The position numbers were made by a program, and so were the translations under genes. Under the pieces are notes generated by a model. That model worked only from the letters and a program-made list of their open reading frames with translations. It made no database searches and was not told where the DNA came from. DNA of 64,000 nt from Burkholderiales bacterium (GTDB lineage Bacteria; Pseudomonadota; Gammaproteobacteria; Burkholderiales; WYBJ01): assembly GCA_020848435.1 (NCBI GenBank), contig JADLAC010000019.1, positions 1-64,000 on the forward strand, given 5' to 3'. This document shows, piece by piece, positions 9,498-18,458 of this stretch (position 1 is the stretch's first letter; the number at the start of each line of letters is the position of its first letter).

Positions 9498-10193
9498 ATG
9501 AGACTTTCGATATTTCGCTTCGATCCGGATCGCGACCGGAAACCCTACATGCAGGACTACGAGCTGGTTCCCGAGCCCAGCGAGCGGATGCTGCTCGATG
9601 TCCTGGTGCGCCTGAAGACCGTGGACGATTCGCTCACCTTCCGCCGCTCGTGCCGCGAAGGGGTGTGCGGATCGGACGCCATGAACATCAACGGCCGCAA
9701 CGGGCTTGCCTGCATTACCCCCGTGAGCGGTTTGAAAGAGCCGGTAGAGCTGCGCCCGCTGCCGAGCTTCCCCGTGATTCGAGACCTCGTCGTCGACATG
9801 AGCCAATTCTTCAAGCAGTACCACTCGATCCGACCCTATCTGATCAACGACGAACCCGAGCCCGACAAGGAGCGTGTGCAGTCGCCGGAAGAGCGCGCGC
9901 AGCTCGATGGCTTGTACGAGTGCATCCTGTGCGCCTGCTGCACCAGTCAGTGTCCTTCATCGTGGTGGAATCCGGAGAAGTTCGTCGGTCCTGCAGGCCT
10001 ATTGCAGGCGTATCGCTTCATCGTCGACAGTCGTGACCGCGCCGGCGCGCAGCGCCTGGATGACCTGAACGATCCGTTCCGTCTGTTCCGCTGCCGGACG
10101 ATCATGAACTGTACCGAAGTCTGCCCGCGGGGGCTCAGCCCGTCACGGGCGATCGAGAAGATTCGGCTGATGATGGTGAAAGCGTCGCTTTGA
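9498..10193 (+). CDS. sdhB: Succinate dehydrogenase iron-sulfur subunit
   Basis: FRRSCREGVCGSDAMNINGRNGLACIT; CILCACCTSQCPSSWW; CRTIMNCTEVCPRGLSP. Confidence 0.95.
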   Translation: MRLSIFRFDPDRDRKPYMQDYELVPEPSERMLLDVLVRLKTVDDSLTFRRSCREGVCGSDAMNINGRNGLACITPVSGLKEPVELRPLPSFPVIRDLVVDMSQFFKQYHSIRPYLINDEPEPDKERVQSPEERAQLDGLYECILCACCTSQCPSSWWNPEKFVGPAGLLQAYRFIVDSRDRAGAQRLDDLNDPFRLFRCRTIMNCTEVCPRGLSPSRAIEKIRLMMVKASL

Positions 10194-10870
10194 ACCAGGC
10201 ACATCCTACGCCGGTAGTCGCAGCCGTCAGGGGCGCGAGAAAGAGGGCGCAGCGGGGTACTGCCCGCGATTGCTCGGAGCGTGCCGCGGACAGGGAAGCG
10301 CCGCGAGCGCGTCCCGTGGTGTTCACGATCGGTCATTCGACCCGATCCTTGGACGAGCTCATCGCCTTGCTCCAGGCGCACGCGGTGCGCCGGCTCATCG
10401 ACGTACGCACCGTGCCGCGTTCGCGCCACAATCCGCAATTCAACCGCGATACCCTGCCGGCCGCGTTGAAGGCTTCAGGCATCGACTATGTGCACATGGC
10501 GGGTCTGGGCGGATTGCGACGTCCGAGCGGCGATTCCGCCAATCTCGGCTGGCGCAACAAGTCGTTCCGCGGTTATGCCGACTACATGCAGACTGCCGAG
10601 TTCGCCTGCAATCTTGCGGACCTGATCGACCAGGCGAGCGAGGAGCAAGTGGCGATAATGTGCGCCGAAGCCGTGCCTTGGCGTTGTCATCGCTCGCTGA
10701 TCGCCGACGCGCTCACGGTACACGGCATAGGCGCCGAGGAAATCAGCTCGGCGGGCCGGCGCCAGGTTCATCGCCTGACGCCGTTTGCCAGGGTCGCGGG
10801 CACGGCAATCACGTATCCGGCGCAGCAGGACGCGCCGCTGGACGCCGCGGCATCATCATCGGTTCGATGA
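10190..10870 (+). CDS. DUF488 family protein
   Basis: VFTIGHSTRSLDELIALLQAHAVRRLIDVRTVPRSRHNPQFN...CAEAVPWRCHRSLIAD; the start may lie further downstream. Confidence 0.9.
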   Translation: MNQAHPTPVVAAVRGARKRAQRGTARDCSERAADREAPRARPVVFTIGHSTRSLDELIALLQAHAVRRLIDVRTVPRSRHNPQFNRDTLPAALKASGIDYVHMAGLGGLRRPSGDSANLGWRNKSFRGYADYMQTAEFACNLADLIDQASEEQVAIMCAEAVPWRCHRSLIADALTVHGIGAEEISSAGRRQVHRLTPFARVAGTAITYPAQQDAPLDAAASSSVR

Positions 10871-11018
10871 GTCGGCGAATCCCGCGCAGACATGATCGCG
10901 CACGCGGCGGAGCCTGTGGAGCGCTTGATTTCTACCGTGCGCCGCTAGTGACCTCCGCGCGCATCGCGGCCTGACAGTTCGAGCGACATACCGGATCACA
11001 TCACTCGATCGGGCGTTC

Positions 11019-11981
11019 TCAGCGGGTATGAATCCCCGCATCCCGAATCACTTTGCCCCACTTCGCCACCTCGAGCTGCATGGTTTGCCCAAGCTGCGCG
11101 GGCGTGCTGCCCACAGCGTCCATACCCATGAGAAACAACTTGTCCTTGACTTCTTGCTCGGTCACTACGCGCACGATCTCGTGGCTGAGACGGTTGATGA
11201 TCGGTGGCGGTGTGCCTGCCCGCGTGAGCACAGCCGAAAGGAATGCCGCTTCGAAGCCGGGGAGCCCTGCAGCTGCGACGGTCGGTAATCCGGGCGCCAG
11301 TTGGGACGGGTTGGTAGTCGAGACCGCCAGTGCCCGTAGGCGGCCCGCCTTCACGTGCGGCATGGCGGACGATGCTGCCGGGAACATCACCTGCAATCTG
11401 CCGCTGATCAAGTCGTTGAGGGCGAGCGCAACACCTTTGTATGGAACGTGCAGGATGCTCACCTGGGCCATCAGCTTGAACAGCTCCGGCGCCAGGTGGT
11501 TCGTGCTGCCGACGCCTGCGGAGCCGTAGCTCAGCTCGCCCGGCTTTGCCTTGGCCAGCGCGACCAGTTCCTTGACGGAATTGACGGGTAGCGACGGGTT
11601 CACCACCAGGATCATCGGCGTCCTGGTAGCCAGCGTGATTGGCGCGAAATCTCTCGCCGGATCGAAAGGAACGTTCTTCTGGATCAAGGGCAGCATCCAC
11701 AGCGTGCTGCCGACGAGCATGGTATAGCCGTCGGGCTGGGATGTGGCCAACGCCTGCGCGCCGATGACCGCATTGCCGCCACGATTTTCCACCACTACAT
11801 TGTGACCCAGAGCGCGAGCGAGCCCGGCGGCAATAAGGCGCGCCGTGGTGTCGCCGTTGCCGCCCGCTTCAGGGGCGATGATTCGCAGTGGCTTGTTCGG
11901 AAAACCTTCCGCCGGCATACCGGGCGAGCTCGCCATGGCCGCGCAGATGGCAATCGCAAGATTGGCGTGCAACTTCAACAT
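11019..11981 (-). CDS. Bug/TctC family substrate-binding protein
   Basis: FPNKPLRIIAPEAGGNGDTTARL, VENRGGNAVIGAQ, HVPYKGVALALND. Confidence 0.92.
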   Translation of the reverse strand: MLKLHANLAIAICAAMASSPGMPAEGFPNKPLRIIAPEAGGNGDTTARLIAAGLARALGHNVVVENRGGNAVIGAQALATSQPDGYTMLVGSTLWMLPLIQKNVPFDPARDFAPITLATRTPMILVVNPSLPVNSVKELVALAKAKPGELSYGSAGVGSTNHLAPELFKLMAQVSILHVPYKGVALALNDLISGRLQVMFPAASSAMPHVKAGRLRALAVSTTNPSQLAPGLPTVAAAGLPGFEAAFLSAVLTRAGTPPPIINRLSHEIVRVVTEQEVKDKLFLMGMDAVGSTPAQLGQTMQLEVAKWGKVIRDAGIHTR

Positions 11982-12239
11982 GTGCTCTTCCCGAGTGCAC
12001 CCGTGCGCATTCACCGATCGGTCACCGGATCACGGCTCTCCCAATACAAGTTTAGGGGCGCGGCGGCACGAATGTACAATGCTCGTTTGCGCGCGTACCT
12101 GAACTTTTCGGCATAGTGGGCGGAACCTCCCGGCGAAATCATGACCAGACGTGCCCAGGCTCTAAAGCAGCAGTAGACGACCGTGTTTGGCGGGCCTACG
12201 ATTCCGTTCGCAGATCGTCCCACCAAGTCGAGAATCCAC

Positions 12240-13322
12240 ATGCAGTTGAGCTCGCGCACCTTCGAGGTTGCGGATATCGAAGCCGCCACCGAATTCTGTT
12301 ACCAACAGAACTGGACCGACGGCCTTCCGGTCGTGCCGCCCACGCGCCACGCCGTCGAGCGCATCATCGAATACCTGCACCGCGATGGCGCCGAGGTCGT
12401 CGGTGTCGTGCCGCCGAGGAACGGCGTTGCGACCATCGAGAAGATTGCAATCAACTGCACGATGGCGGGGTGCACGCCGCAGTATGTTCCGATCGTCATT
12501 GCCGCCGTCGAGGCAATGCTCGATGAACGTTTCAATCTGAACGGGGTGCAGACCACCACGCATTGCTGCGCACCGCTTTGTATCGTCAGCGGTCCTGGGG
12601 TCAAGGAACTGTGCTTCAACACCAGGGAAGGCGCCTTCGGCCACGGTTGCCGCGCAGCCGCGAGTATCGGGCGGGCTGTGAGGCTGATCTTGTGGAACAT
12701 CGGCGGCGGGTATCCGGGTGACCCGTGCAAGACGACGCTGGGCCACCCGGGCTACTACAGCTTCTGTGTCGCCGAGGATCAGGAGTCCAATCCCTGGGAG
12801 CCGCTTCACGTCGAGCGAGGATTCAGCCCGGAGGACACCGTCGTCACGCTGTGCGGGGTGGGCGCGCCGCAGTCGATCGCAACCGCCGCCGGCTATGGCC
12901 CGGCGGAGGATGTGCTTTTTGTGCTCGCCGATGCGATCACGCCCTTGGGCAGCAACAACGTGACGGGGGGCGACATTGTGCTGGTACTGTCCCCCATGGC
13001 GGCGCGAAACCTGGCAAGCGCGGGATATGGCAAGCAAGCCGTCAAGCAGGAAATCATGCGATTCGCGACCCGGGAAGTGCGCGAATTGAAGCGCCGCCGC
13101 ACGATCGCCGAGTCCAATCCCAATCATTGGAACAAACTTGCCGACCCAGATGACGCCGCCGCCCAAGTTCCGTTCGTGCGCAGCCCGGAAAACCTCGTTC
13201 TCGTGACCACGGGCGGTTGGGGGTCGGGAGCGGCATTCTGTTGCGTGTGCGCGGGCTGGGGCGCGTTGGGCGGTCTCGCCACGAGCAGGCGGGTCACGTT
13301 TCCTACCAATCGAGAAGGCTGA
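12240..13322 (+). CDS. UGSC-associated partner protein, homologous to the C-terminal domain of the 5649-7412 selenoprotein
   Basis: NWTDGLPVVPPTRHAVERIIEYL; INCTMAGCTPQYVPIVIAAVEAM; ASIGRAVRLILWNIGGGYPG...EDQESNPWEPLHV aligns with the partner segment of locus 1. Confidence 0.8.
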   Translation: MQLSSRTFEVADIEAATEFCYQQNWTDGLPVVPPTRHAVERIIEYLHRDGAEVVGVVPPRNGVATIEKIAINCTMAGCTPQYVPIVIAAVEAMLDERFNLNGVQTTTHCCAPLCIVSGPGVKELCFNTREGAFGHGCRAAASIGRAVRLILWNIGGGYPGDPCKTTLGHPGYYSFCVAEDQESNPWEPLHVERGFSPEDTVVTLCGVGAPQSIATAAGYGPAEDVLFVLADAITPLGSNNVTGGDIVLVLSPMAARNLASAGYGKQAVKQEIMRFATREVRELKRRRTIAESNPNHWNKLADPDDAAAQVPFVRSPENLVLVTTGGWGSGAAFCCVCAGWGALGGLATSRRVTFPTNREG

Positions 13323-13370
13323 AGCGGAGCATTATTGACGCCGGCGTCCGCGGCATCCCAGGGGGCAAGC

Positions 13371-13898
13371 ATGACGATTGAATTACTCGATCCTGTCGGT
13401 ACCGTGGAAGTGGCGCATGCGGAAAAAGAGCGCGCCCTGAAGAGCCTCGTGGGCGCACGGCTGGGCTGCATCTTCAATCAGCATGTTTCCGCATTGTCCT
13501 TCTGGAAAGCGATGGAAGCCGAAGTCGAGGCGAGATTCAAGCCCGCCAGCATCCATCGTGTATACAAGGCCAACACCTGGGCGCCGGCTGCGGCAGGTGA
13601 AGTCGAGCGCCTGGTGCGCCAGACCGACTATGCGCTGGTCGGGGTTGGCGCTTGAGGGTCTTGCTGCTCCGGCGCCGTGCGCGACGGAATCTCCCTGACC
13701 AAGGCCGGCCATCCGACGGTGGTCGTCGTCCAAGGACCATTCGAGGAGGCGGCACGCGCGCTCGCAAAGGCGCTGGGACTGCCGCAGCTAAGGCTCTACG
13801 TTTATCCCCAACACACTGTCGGGGGTAGCGTGGCGGAAGAGGTCGACAAAGGCATGAAGGCGGCATCCGAACTGGCACGACTGATCGAAAGACCATAG
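13371..13898 (+). CDS. UGSC family (seleno)protein, in-frame TGA 13653-13655 read as Sec
   Basis: MTIELLDPVGTVEVAHAEKERALKSL...YALVGVGA-U-GSCCSGAVRDGISLTKAGHPTVVVVQGPFEEAARALAKALGLPQLRLYVYPQHTVGG...; same frame on both sides of the TGA. Confidence 0.88.
13668..13688 (+). promoter_or_regulatory. Candidate bacterial SECIS hairpin (locus 2)
   Basis: TCCG-GCGC-CGT-GCGC-GA-CGGA: 8 bp with a 2-nt bulge, loop at +21 to +23 after the UGA, the same geometry as locus 1. Confidence 0.65.
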
Positions 13899-13969
13899 CA
13901 GGAACCAGATGCGGTGCAAGCGCACGTATCGACTTCTCCACGTATCGACTTCTTGCAGCGAGTACTCCT

Positions 13970-15358
13970 TTGAACACGGATAAGAAAGCCGTCGGCCCGA
14001 CCAAGATCCTCGTCCCGGCCGGCGCATTGGGCTCCGGAATGCTCCTGGAGCATGTTCGTCATGGCGTGAAGCTTGGCGCGCACGCCATCGCGTGCGACGC
14101 CGGATCGACCGACAGCGGCCCGTTCTACCTCGCCTGCGGCGTTTCGAAACACGCGCGTGAGTCCGTCAAGCGCGATCTCCAGGTGATGATGTGCGCCGCC
14201 AGCGAGGCGCAGCTGCCGATTCTCATCGGCTCCTGCGCCACCGCCGGCACCGATGCAGGCGTCGACTGGACTTGCGATATCGTCATCGAGGTGGCGAGAG
14301 AGCTCGCCATCGCGCCGAAAATCGCCCTTCTGTATAGCGAGCAATCCGCCGAGCTGTTGAAGCAGCGCAACGACCAGGGAAGGATTCGGCCCTTGCCGCC
14401 GTCCGGCACGCTCTCGAACGGCGTGATCGATTCGTGCGAGCACATCGTCGCGTTGATGGGGCCGGAGCCTTACATCCGTGCCCTCGAGCAGGGGGCCGAC
14501 ATCGTCTTGGGAGGACGCACCACCGATACCGCCGTGCTCGCAGCCGTGCCTCTCATGCGCGGCGCATCCGCCGCTGCATCGTGGCATGCGGCCAAGGTTG
14601 CCGAGTGCGGCGGTCTGTGCAGCGTGAACCCGCGAACGGCAGGGGTCATCTTTACCGTCGATCAGGAGGGCTTCGACATCGAGCCGCTCAATCGCGACAA
14701 CCGCTGTTCGCCCGAAAGCGTCTCAGCCCACATGCTCTACGAGGCGAGCGATCCGATCATCATGACCGAGCCGGGTGGCGTGCTCGATGTCGGCACAGCG
14801 CGCTACGTTCAGATCAACGAGCGCGCAACGCGCGTTACCGGCTCCCGCTGGACGCCGCAGCCGTACACGATGAAGCTCGAGGGTGCGGGCAAGGGGCTGT
14901 ACCAGACGATCATGCTGATCGGTATCGAAGACCCTGAAGTACTCGCGCATCTGGACGAGTTCGAACAAGGCATGATCAAGGCGCTGCACGCCCGCATCAG
15001 GCAAACCTTCGGCGAGTCGGCCGGCGATTACGACCTTTCGCTGCGAATCTATGGCTGGAACGGCGTCTCCGGTCGCCCCATGCTGGCCGGTGCGACGCCG
15101 CCCCACGAGGTCGGCGTGATGCTGGTCGTCACCGCGCCGACGCAGTCGCTCGCCAATCGCATCGCGAAGGCCTGCAACGCGACCTTCTTTCATACGCCAT
15201 TGCGGCCCGGCATCGAGATGCCGAGCTACGCGTTTCCCTTTACGCCGGCGGAAATCGAAAGAGGACCGCTGTACGAGTTCAGGCTCAACCACGTCGTCGA
15301 GACGGCCGGCGGTTTCGAGCTGGTGCGTACCAGGTGGGTCGACACGGCGCAACGGTGA
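13970..15358 (+). CDS. Acyclic terpene utilization AtuA-like family protein (DUF1446)
   Basis: ILVPAGALGSGM...IACDAGSTDSGPFYLACG...ADIVLGGRTTDTAVLAA...WHAAKVAECGGLC. Confidence 0.88.
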   Translation: MNTDKKAVGPTKILVPAGALGSGMLLEHVRHGVKLGAHAIACDAGSTDSGPFYLACGVSKHARESVKRDLQVMMCAASEAQLPILIGSCATAGTDAGVDWTCDIVIEVARELAIAPKIALLYSEQSAELLKQRNDQGRIRPLPPSGTLSNGVIDSCEHIVALMGPEPYIRALEQGADIVLGGRTTDTAVLAAVPLMRGASAAASWHAAKVAECGGLCSVNPRTAGVIFTVDQEGFDIEPLNRDNRCSPESVSAHMLYEASDPIIMTEPGGVLDVGTARYVQINERATRVTGSRWTPQPYTMKLEGAGKGLYQTIMLIGIEDPEVLAHLDEFEQGMIKALHARIRQTFGESAGDYDLSLRIYGWNGVSGRPMLAGATPPHEVGVMLVVTAPTQSLANRIAKACNATFFHTPLRPGIEMPSYAFPFTPAEIERGPLYEFRLNHVVETAGGFELVRTRWVDTAQR

Positions 15359-15373
15359 GGAAAGGCGGTATCG

Positions 15374-15682
15374 ATGGCCAAGGTGCGCGAGGTTTGCCGG
15401 CACGTACGCTCCAAGAACGCCGGGCCCTTCTGGGTTACGTTCGACCTGTTCTTCGACGGTCCGGAGAGCTTCAAGAAGTATGCAATGAGCCCCGCGCTCG
15501 GACCCCAACTGTTCGAGTCTCTGTATGGGGCGGACCCGCAGCTCGTCAAGCGTCTTCCGGTCGCGAGCTTGAACGTGGTGAAGATCTCTTACGCTCGACC
15601 GCGACCGCAGGGATGGATGGGCGAACGGGACATGCACCAGGGGCAGTCGTTCGCGCGCCTGCTGAACGTTGACATAGGCTGA
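15374..15682 (+). CDS. DUF4387 family protein (AtuA-associated small subunit)
   Basis: VREVCRHVRSKNAGPFWVTFDLFFDGPESFKKYAMSPALGPQLFESLYG; immediately downstream of the AtuA-like gene. Confidence 0.85.
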   Translation: MAKVREVCRHVRSKNAGPFWVTFDLFFDGPESFKKYAMSPALGPQLFESLYGADPQLVKRLPVASLNVVKISYARPRPQGWMGERDMHQGQSFARLLNVDIG

Positions 15683-15783
15683 GGCGGGCGCTCTCGATCG
15701 CTGCCGGCTTCCGCCGCGACCGCGCGGCGCCGCGCTCGCGGCGGTGCGGCCGTGGGTCGAGACCTCAGCGCTGGATCGAGATC

Positions 15784-16641
15784 TCAGGGGCGCTTGCGCC
15801 GCCGCGCCCAGGCGAGCGCGGCCAGTCCACCGAGCATCGACAGGTAGACCGAAGGCTCCGGCACCGCCGGTAGGGGATCGAGGCTCGCGGAAAGAAACGC
15901 GGCATCGCTCGGGCTGTCGAATCGCACCGGAACGAGCGAGCCGATGCGCGCATAAAGGTCTACCGTGCCCGTGTTGCCCGGATTGCCCGGTGGCTGCACG
16001 TGGGGCTCGTACACTCGAACCGAGCCGAGCGAGCTGAGCGGGCCGCTTGGGCCTTCGAGGTAGAAGTAGTCGGCGTTGGCAATCGGATCCGGTACGAACG
16101 GCTCGGTCGAAGAGACGGCCACGACGATGCTGCCAGCGAAGCTGTGGCCATCGAGTGCGGTGTCGGCGGAGGCCACGTCGATGCGCAAGCCGACGCGCGC
16201 GAACGGATACCAGAAGCCGTTGGTGTACGTCACGGTTCCGACCTTGAATACATCGCCGAACGCGACGTCGACCGGTGCGCCCGCCGCGAAAGCCACCGCG
16301 TTCTCGCGGCCTTGCCCGATGATATCGGTGTACTCGAACTGCACGCGCGTCGTCCCTGGCGCGAGCAGCACCGTCGTCGATTGGTTGTACAGCGTCACGT
16401 CTCCGCTATAAGTGACCTGCGGCGCGGACGGGTCGATTGCGAGCGGGGTGCCGTCGAGCGAGCCATTGCCGCCGGGATAGAACGACGAGGCGCTGAGAGC
16501 GGATTGAAAGCTCGTGAGCCGGCCGCTGATGGTGACGGTACTGCCCGAGGCGCCAGACGAGAGCGCCGCCAAGGCGCTTGCGACCAGAATCGAACGCGAG
16601 GCGGAAGAGGTCACGGGATGCTCCTTTCCAAGCGCGGACAC
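15784..16641 (-). CDS. PEP-CTERM sorting domain-containing exported protein
   Basis: N-terminal signal peptide; C-terminal VPEPSVYLSMLGGLAALAWARRRKRP. Confidence 0.9.
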   Translation of the reverse strand: MSALGKEHPVTSSASRSILVASALAALSSGASGSTVTISGRLTSFQSALSASSFYPGGNGSLDGTPLAIDPSAPQVTYSGDVTLYNQSTTVLLAPGTTRVQFEYTDIIGQGRENAVAFAAGAPVDVAFGDVFKVGTVTYTNGFWYPFARVGLRIDVASADTALDGHSFAGSIVVAVSSTEPFVPDPIANADYFYLEGPSGPLSSLGSVRVYEPHVQPPGNPGNTGTVDLYARIGSLVPVRFDSPSDAAFLSASLDPLPAVPEPSVYLSMLGGLAALAWARRRKRP

Positions 16642-16747
16642 ACGCGCCGATCACGTTAGCACGGAACGCGCATCGGGTTCGCGCCAAACCCGAGTTTTGT
16701 TTTCGCGTTCGTGACCTATTCCCGCTCGGCGTGGTGGGGCGGTGCGC

Positions 16748-18445
16748 TCAGCGCAGATATGCCTCGACCGCGTAGCGTCGCATCATGCGATGGCTGTTGA
16801 AGTACGCGGCATTGCGGCCGATCGCGCCTTTCATCACCGCGGTCCAGCCGCCCCGATCGGTGTAGTACAGCGGCAGCACCTTGTGCTCGAGCTGGTCATA
16901 GAGCGACGCTGCATCGCCGGCATTGTCCGCGTCGGCCGCGCTGCCCACCGCCCAGCCGGTGATACCCTCTTCCCAGCCCTCGATCCACCAGCCATCCGGT
17001 ACGCTCAAATTGGGGATGCCATTGAGCGCCGCCTTCATGCCGCTGGTGCCCGAGGCCTCCCGCGGGCGCAGCGGCAGATTCAGCCACACATCCACGCCGG
17101 AAACGAGCAGTCGGGCGAGCTCGACGTTGTAGTTGGCGAGAAAGACGACGGGCACGGCATCGCGCAGCTCGCGCGCCCAGGCGTGGAGCTGCTCGATCAA
17201 CTGCTTGCCGCCGGCATCGTGCGGATGGGCCTTGCCGGCGAGCACGATCTGCAGCGGATAGCGTCGGGCGATCGCTTTCAGGCGCTCGATATCGGTGAAC
17301 AGGAGATCCGGTCGCTTGTAAGAGGTCATGCGGCGCGCGAAGCCGAGCACGGCCAGCGCCGGATCGAGCGCTTGTCCGGCCTGCGCGCGCACTCGCGCGA
17401 GCAATGCGCTTTTCGCCTCGGCGTGCGCCTGCTGCAATTCGCCATCAGGGATGCGATCGGCGCGCACCAGCAGCTCGGGCTCATAACACCAGTGCGGCAA
17501 GTGGCGATCGAAAAGGCTGCGCATGCTGTCGCAGGCCCAGGTCCACGGATGCACGCCGTTGGTGACTGCGTGCACCCGGTAGCCCGGGAACAGGCGCCGC
17601 GACACTTCCGCATGACGACCGGCGACGCCGTTGACGTACTCGCTCAGATTGAGCGCGAGCCGGGTCATGTTGAGCCGCTCCTGACCCGCGAAGCGCCGCA
17701 GCTCCGCCGGCTCGATGAAGCTGCCGAGAAACCGGTCGGCCAGCTCATAGGGGAACTGGTCGTGGCCGGCTTCGACCGGTGTGTGCGTGGTGAAGACGCA
17801 CAGCTCTCGAACCGCGGGCACGTCGTAGCGCGCAGCCACGCTGCCGGCCTGCTCGGGCGAATGCTCCAGCCGGCTCAGCAGCTCCAGCGTGAGCAGGGCC
17901 GCGTGGCCCTCGTTCAGATGGTACTTGCGGATCCGCAGGCCGAGCGCTCCGAGCATGCGAACGCCGCCGATGCCGAGCACCATTTCCTGTTTGAGCCGAT
18001 AGGCCTCGTCGCCACCGTAGAGGTAATGCGTGAGGTCCCTATCCAAGGCATGATTCTCGGGCAGGTCGGTATCGAGCAGGATCACCGGCACCGTACCGCC
18101 GCGATGGCCTTCGACGACATAAAGAAATGCACCGATCCAGACTTCGCGCTCGCCGAGCGGCAACGCCACTTTCGCCGGCAGGCGGCGCGTCCAGCGCTCC
18201 GGCTCCCATACATCGGGATGCTCGATCTGGCCACCGTCGACGATCTCTTGGCGAAAGTAGCCCGCACGGCTCGCGAGAGTCACGCCGATCATGGGCAGAG
18301 CGAGATCCGCGGCACTGCGCATCGTGTCGCCGGCGAGCACCCCCAGGCCACCGCTGTAGGTCGGAATCTCGCTACGCAGCGCCATCTCCATCGAGAAATA
18401 CGCGACTCGGGCCTCGTGCATGAACGATTCGAGCGTTGCAGGCAC
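16748..18445 (-). CDS. glgP: Alpha-glucan family phosphorylase
   Basis: VAYFSMEMALRSEIPTYSGGLGVLAGDTMRSAADL; YHLNEGHAALLTLE; FTTHTPVEAGHDQFP; SGTSGMKAALNGIPNLSVPDGWWIEG. Confidence 0.93.
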   Translation of the reverse strand: MPATLESFMHEARVAYFSMEMALRSEIPTYSGGLGVLAGDTMRSAADLALPMIGVTLASRAGYFRQEIVDGGQIEHPDVWEPERWTRRLPAKVALPLGEREVWIGAFLYVVEGHRGGTVPVILLDTDLPENHALDRDLTHYLYGGDEAYRLKQEMVLGIGGVRMLGALGLRIRKYHLNEGHAALLTLELLSRLEHSPEQAGSVAARYDVPAVRELCVFTTHTPVEAGHDQFPYELADRFLGSFIEPAELRRFAGQERLNMTRLALNLSEYVNGVAGRHAEVSRRLFPGYRVHAVTNGVHPWTWACDSMRSLFDRHLPHWCYEPELLVRADRIPDGELQQAHAEAKSALLARVRAQAGQALDPALAVLGFARRMTSYKRPDLLFTDIERLKAIARRYPLQIVLAGKAHPHDAGGKQLIEQLHAWARELRDAVPVVFLANYNVELARLLVSGVDVWLNLPLRPREASGTSGMKAALNGIPNLSVPDGWWIEGWEEGITGWAVGSAADADNAGDAASLYDQLEHKVLPLYYTDRGGWTAVMKGAIGRNAAYFNSHRMMRRYAVEAYLR

Positions 18446-18458
18446 GTCGCCCTCTCGC

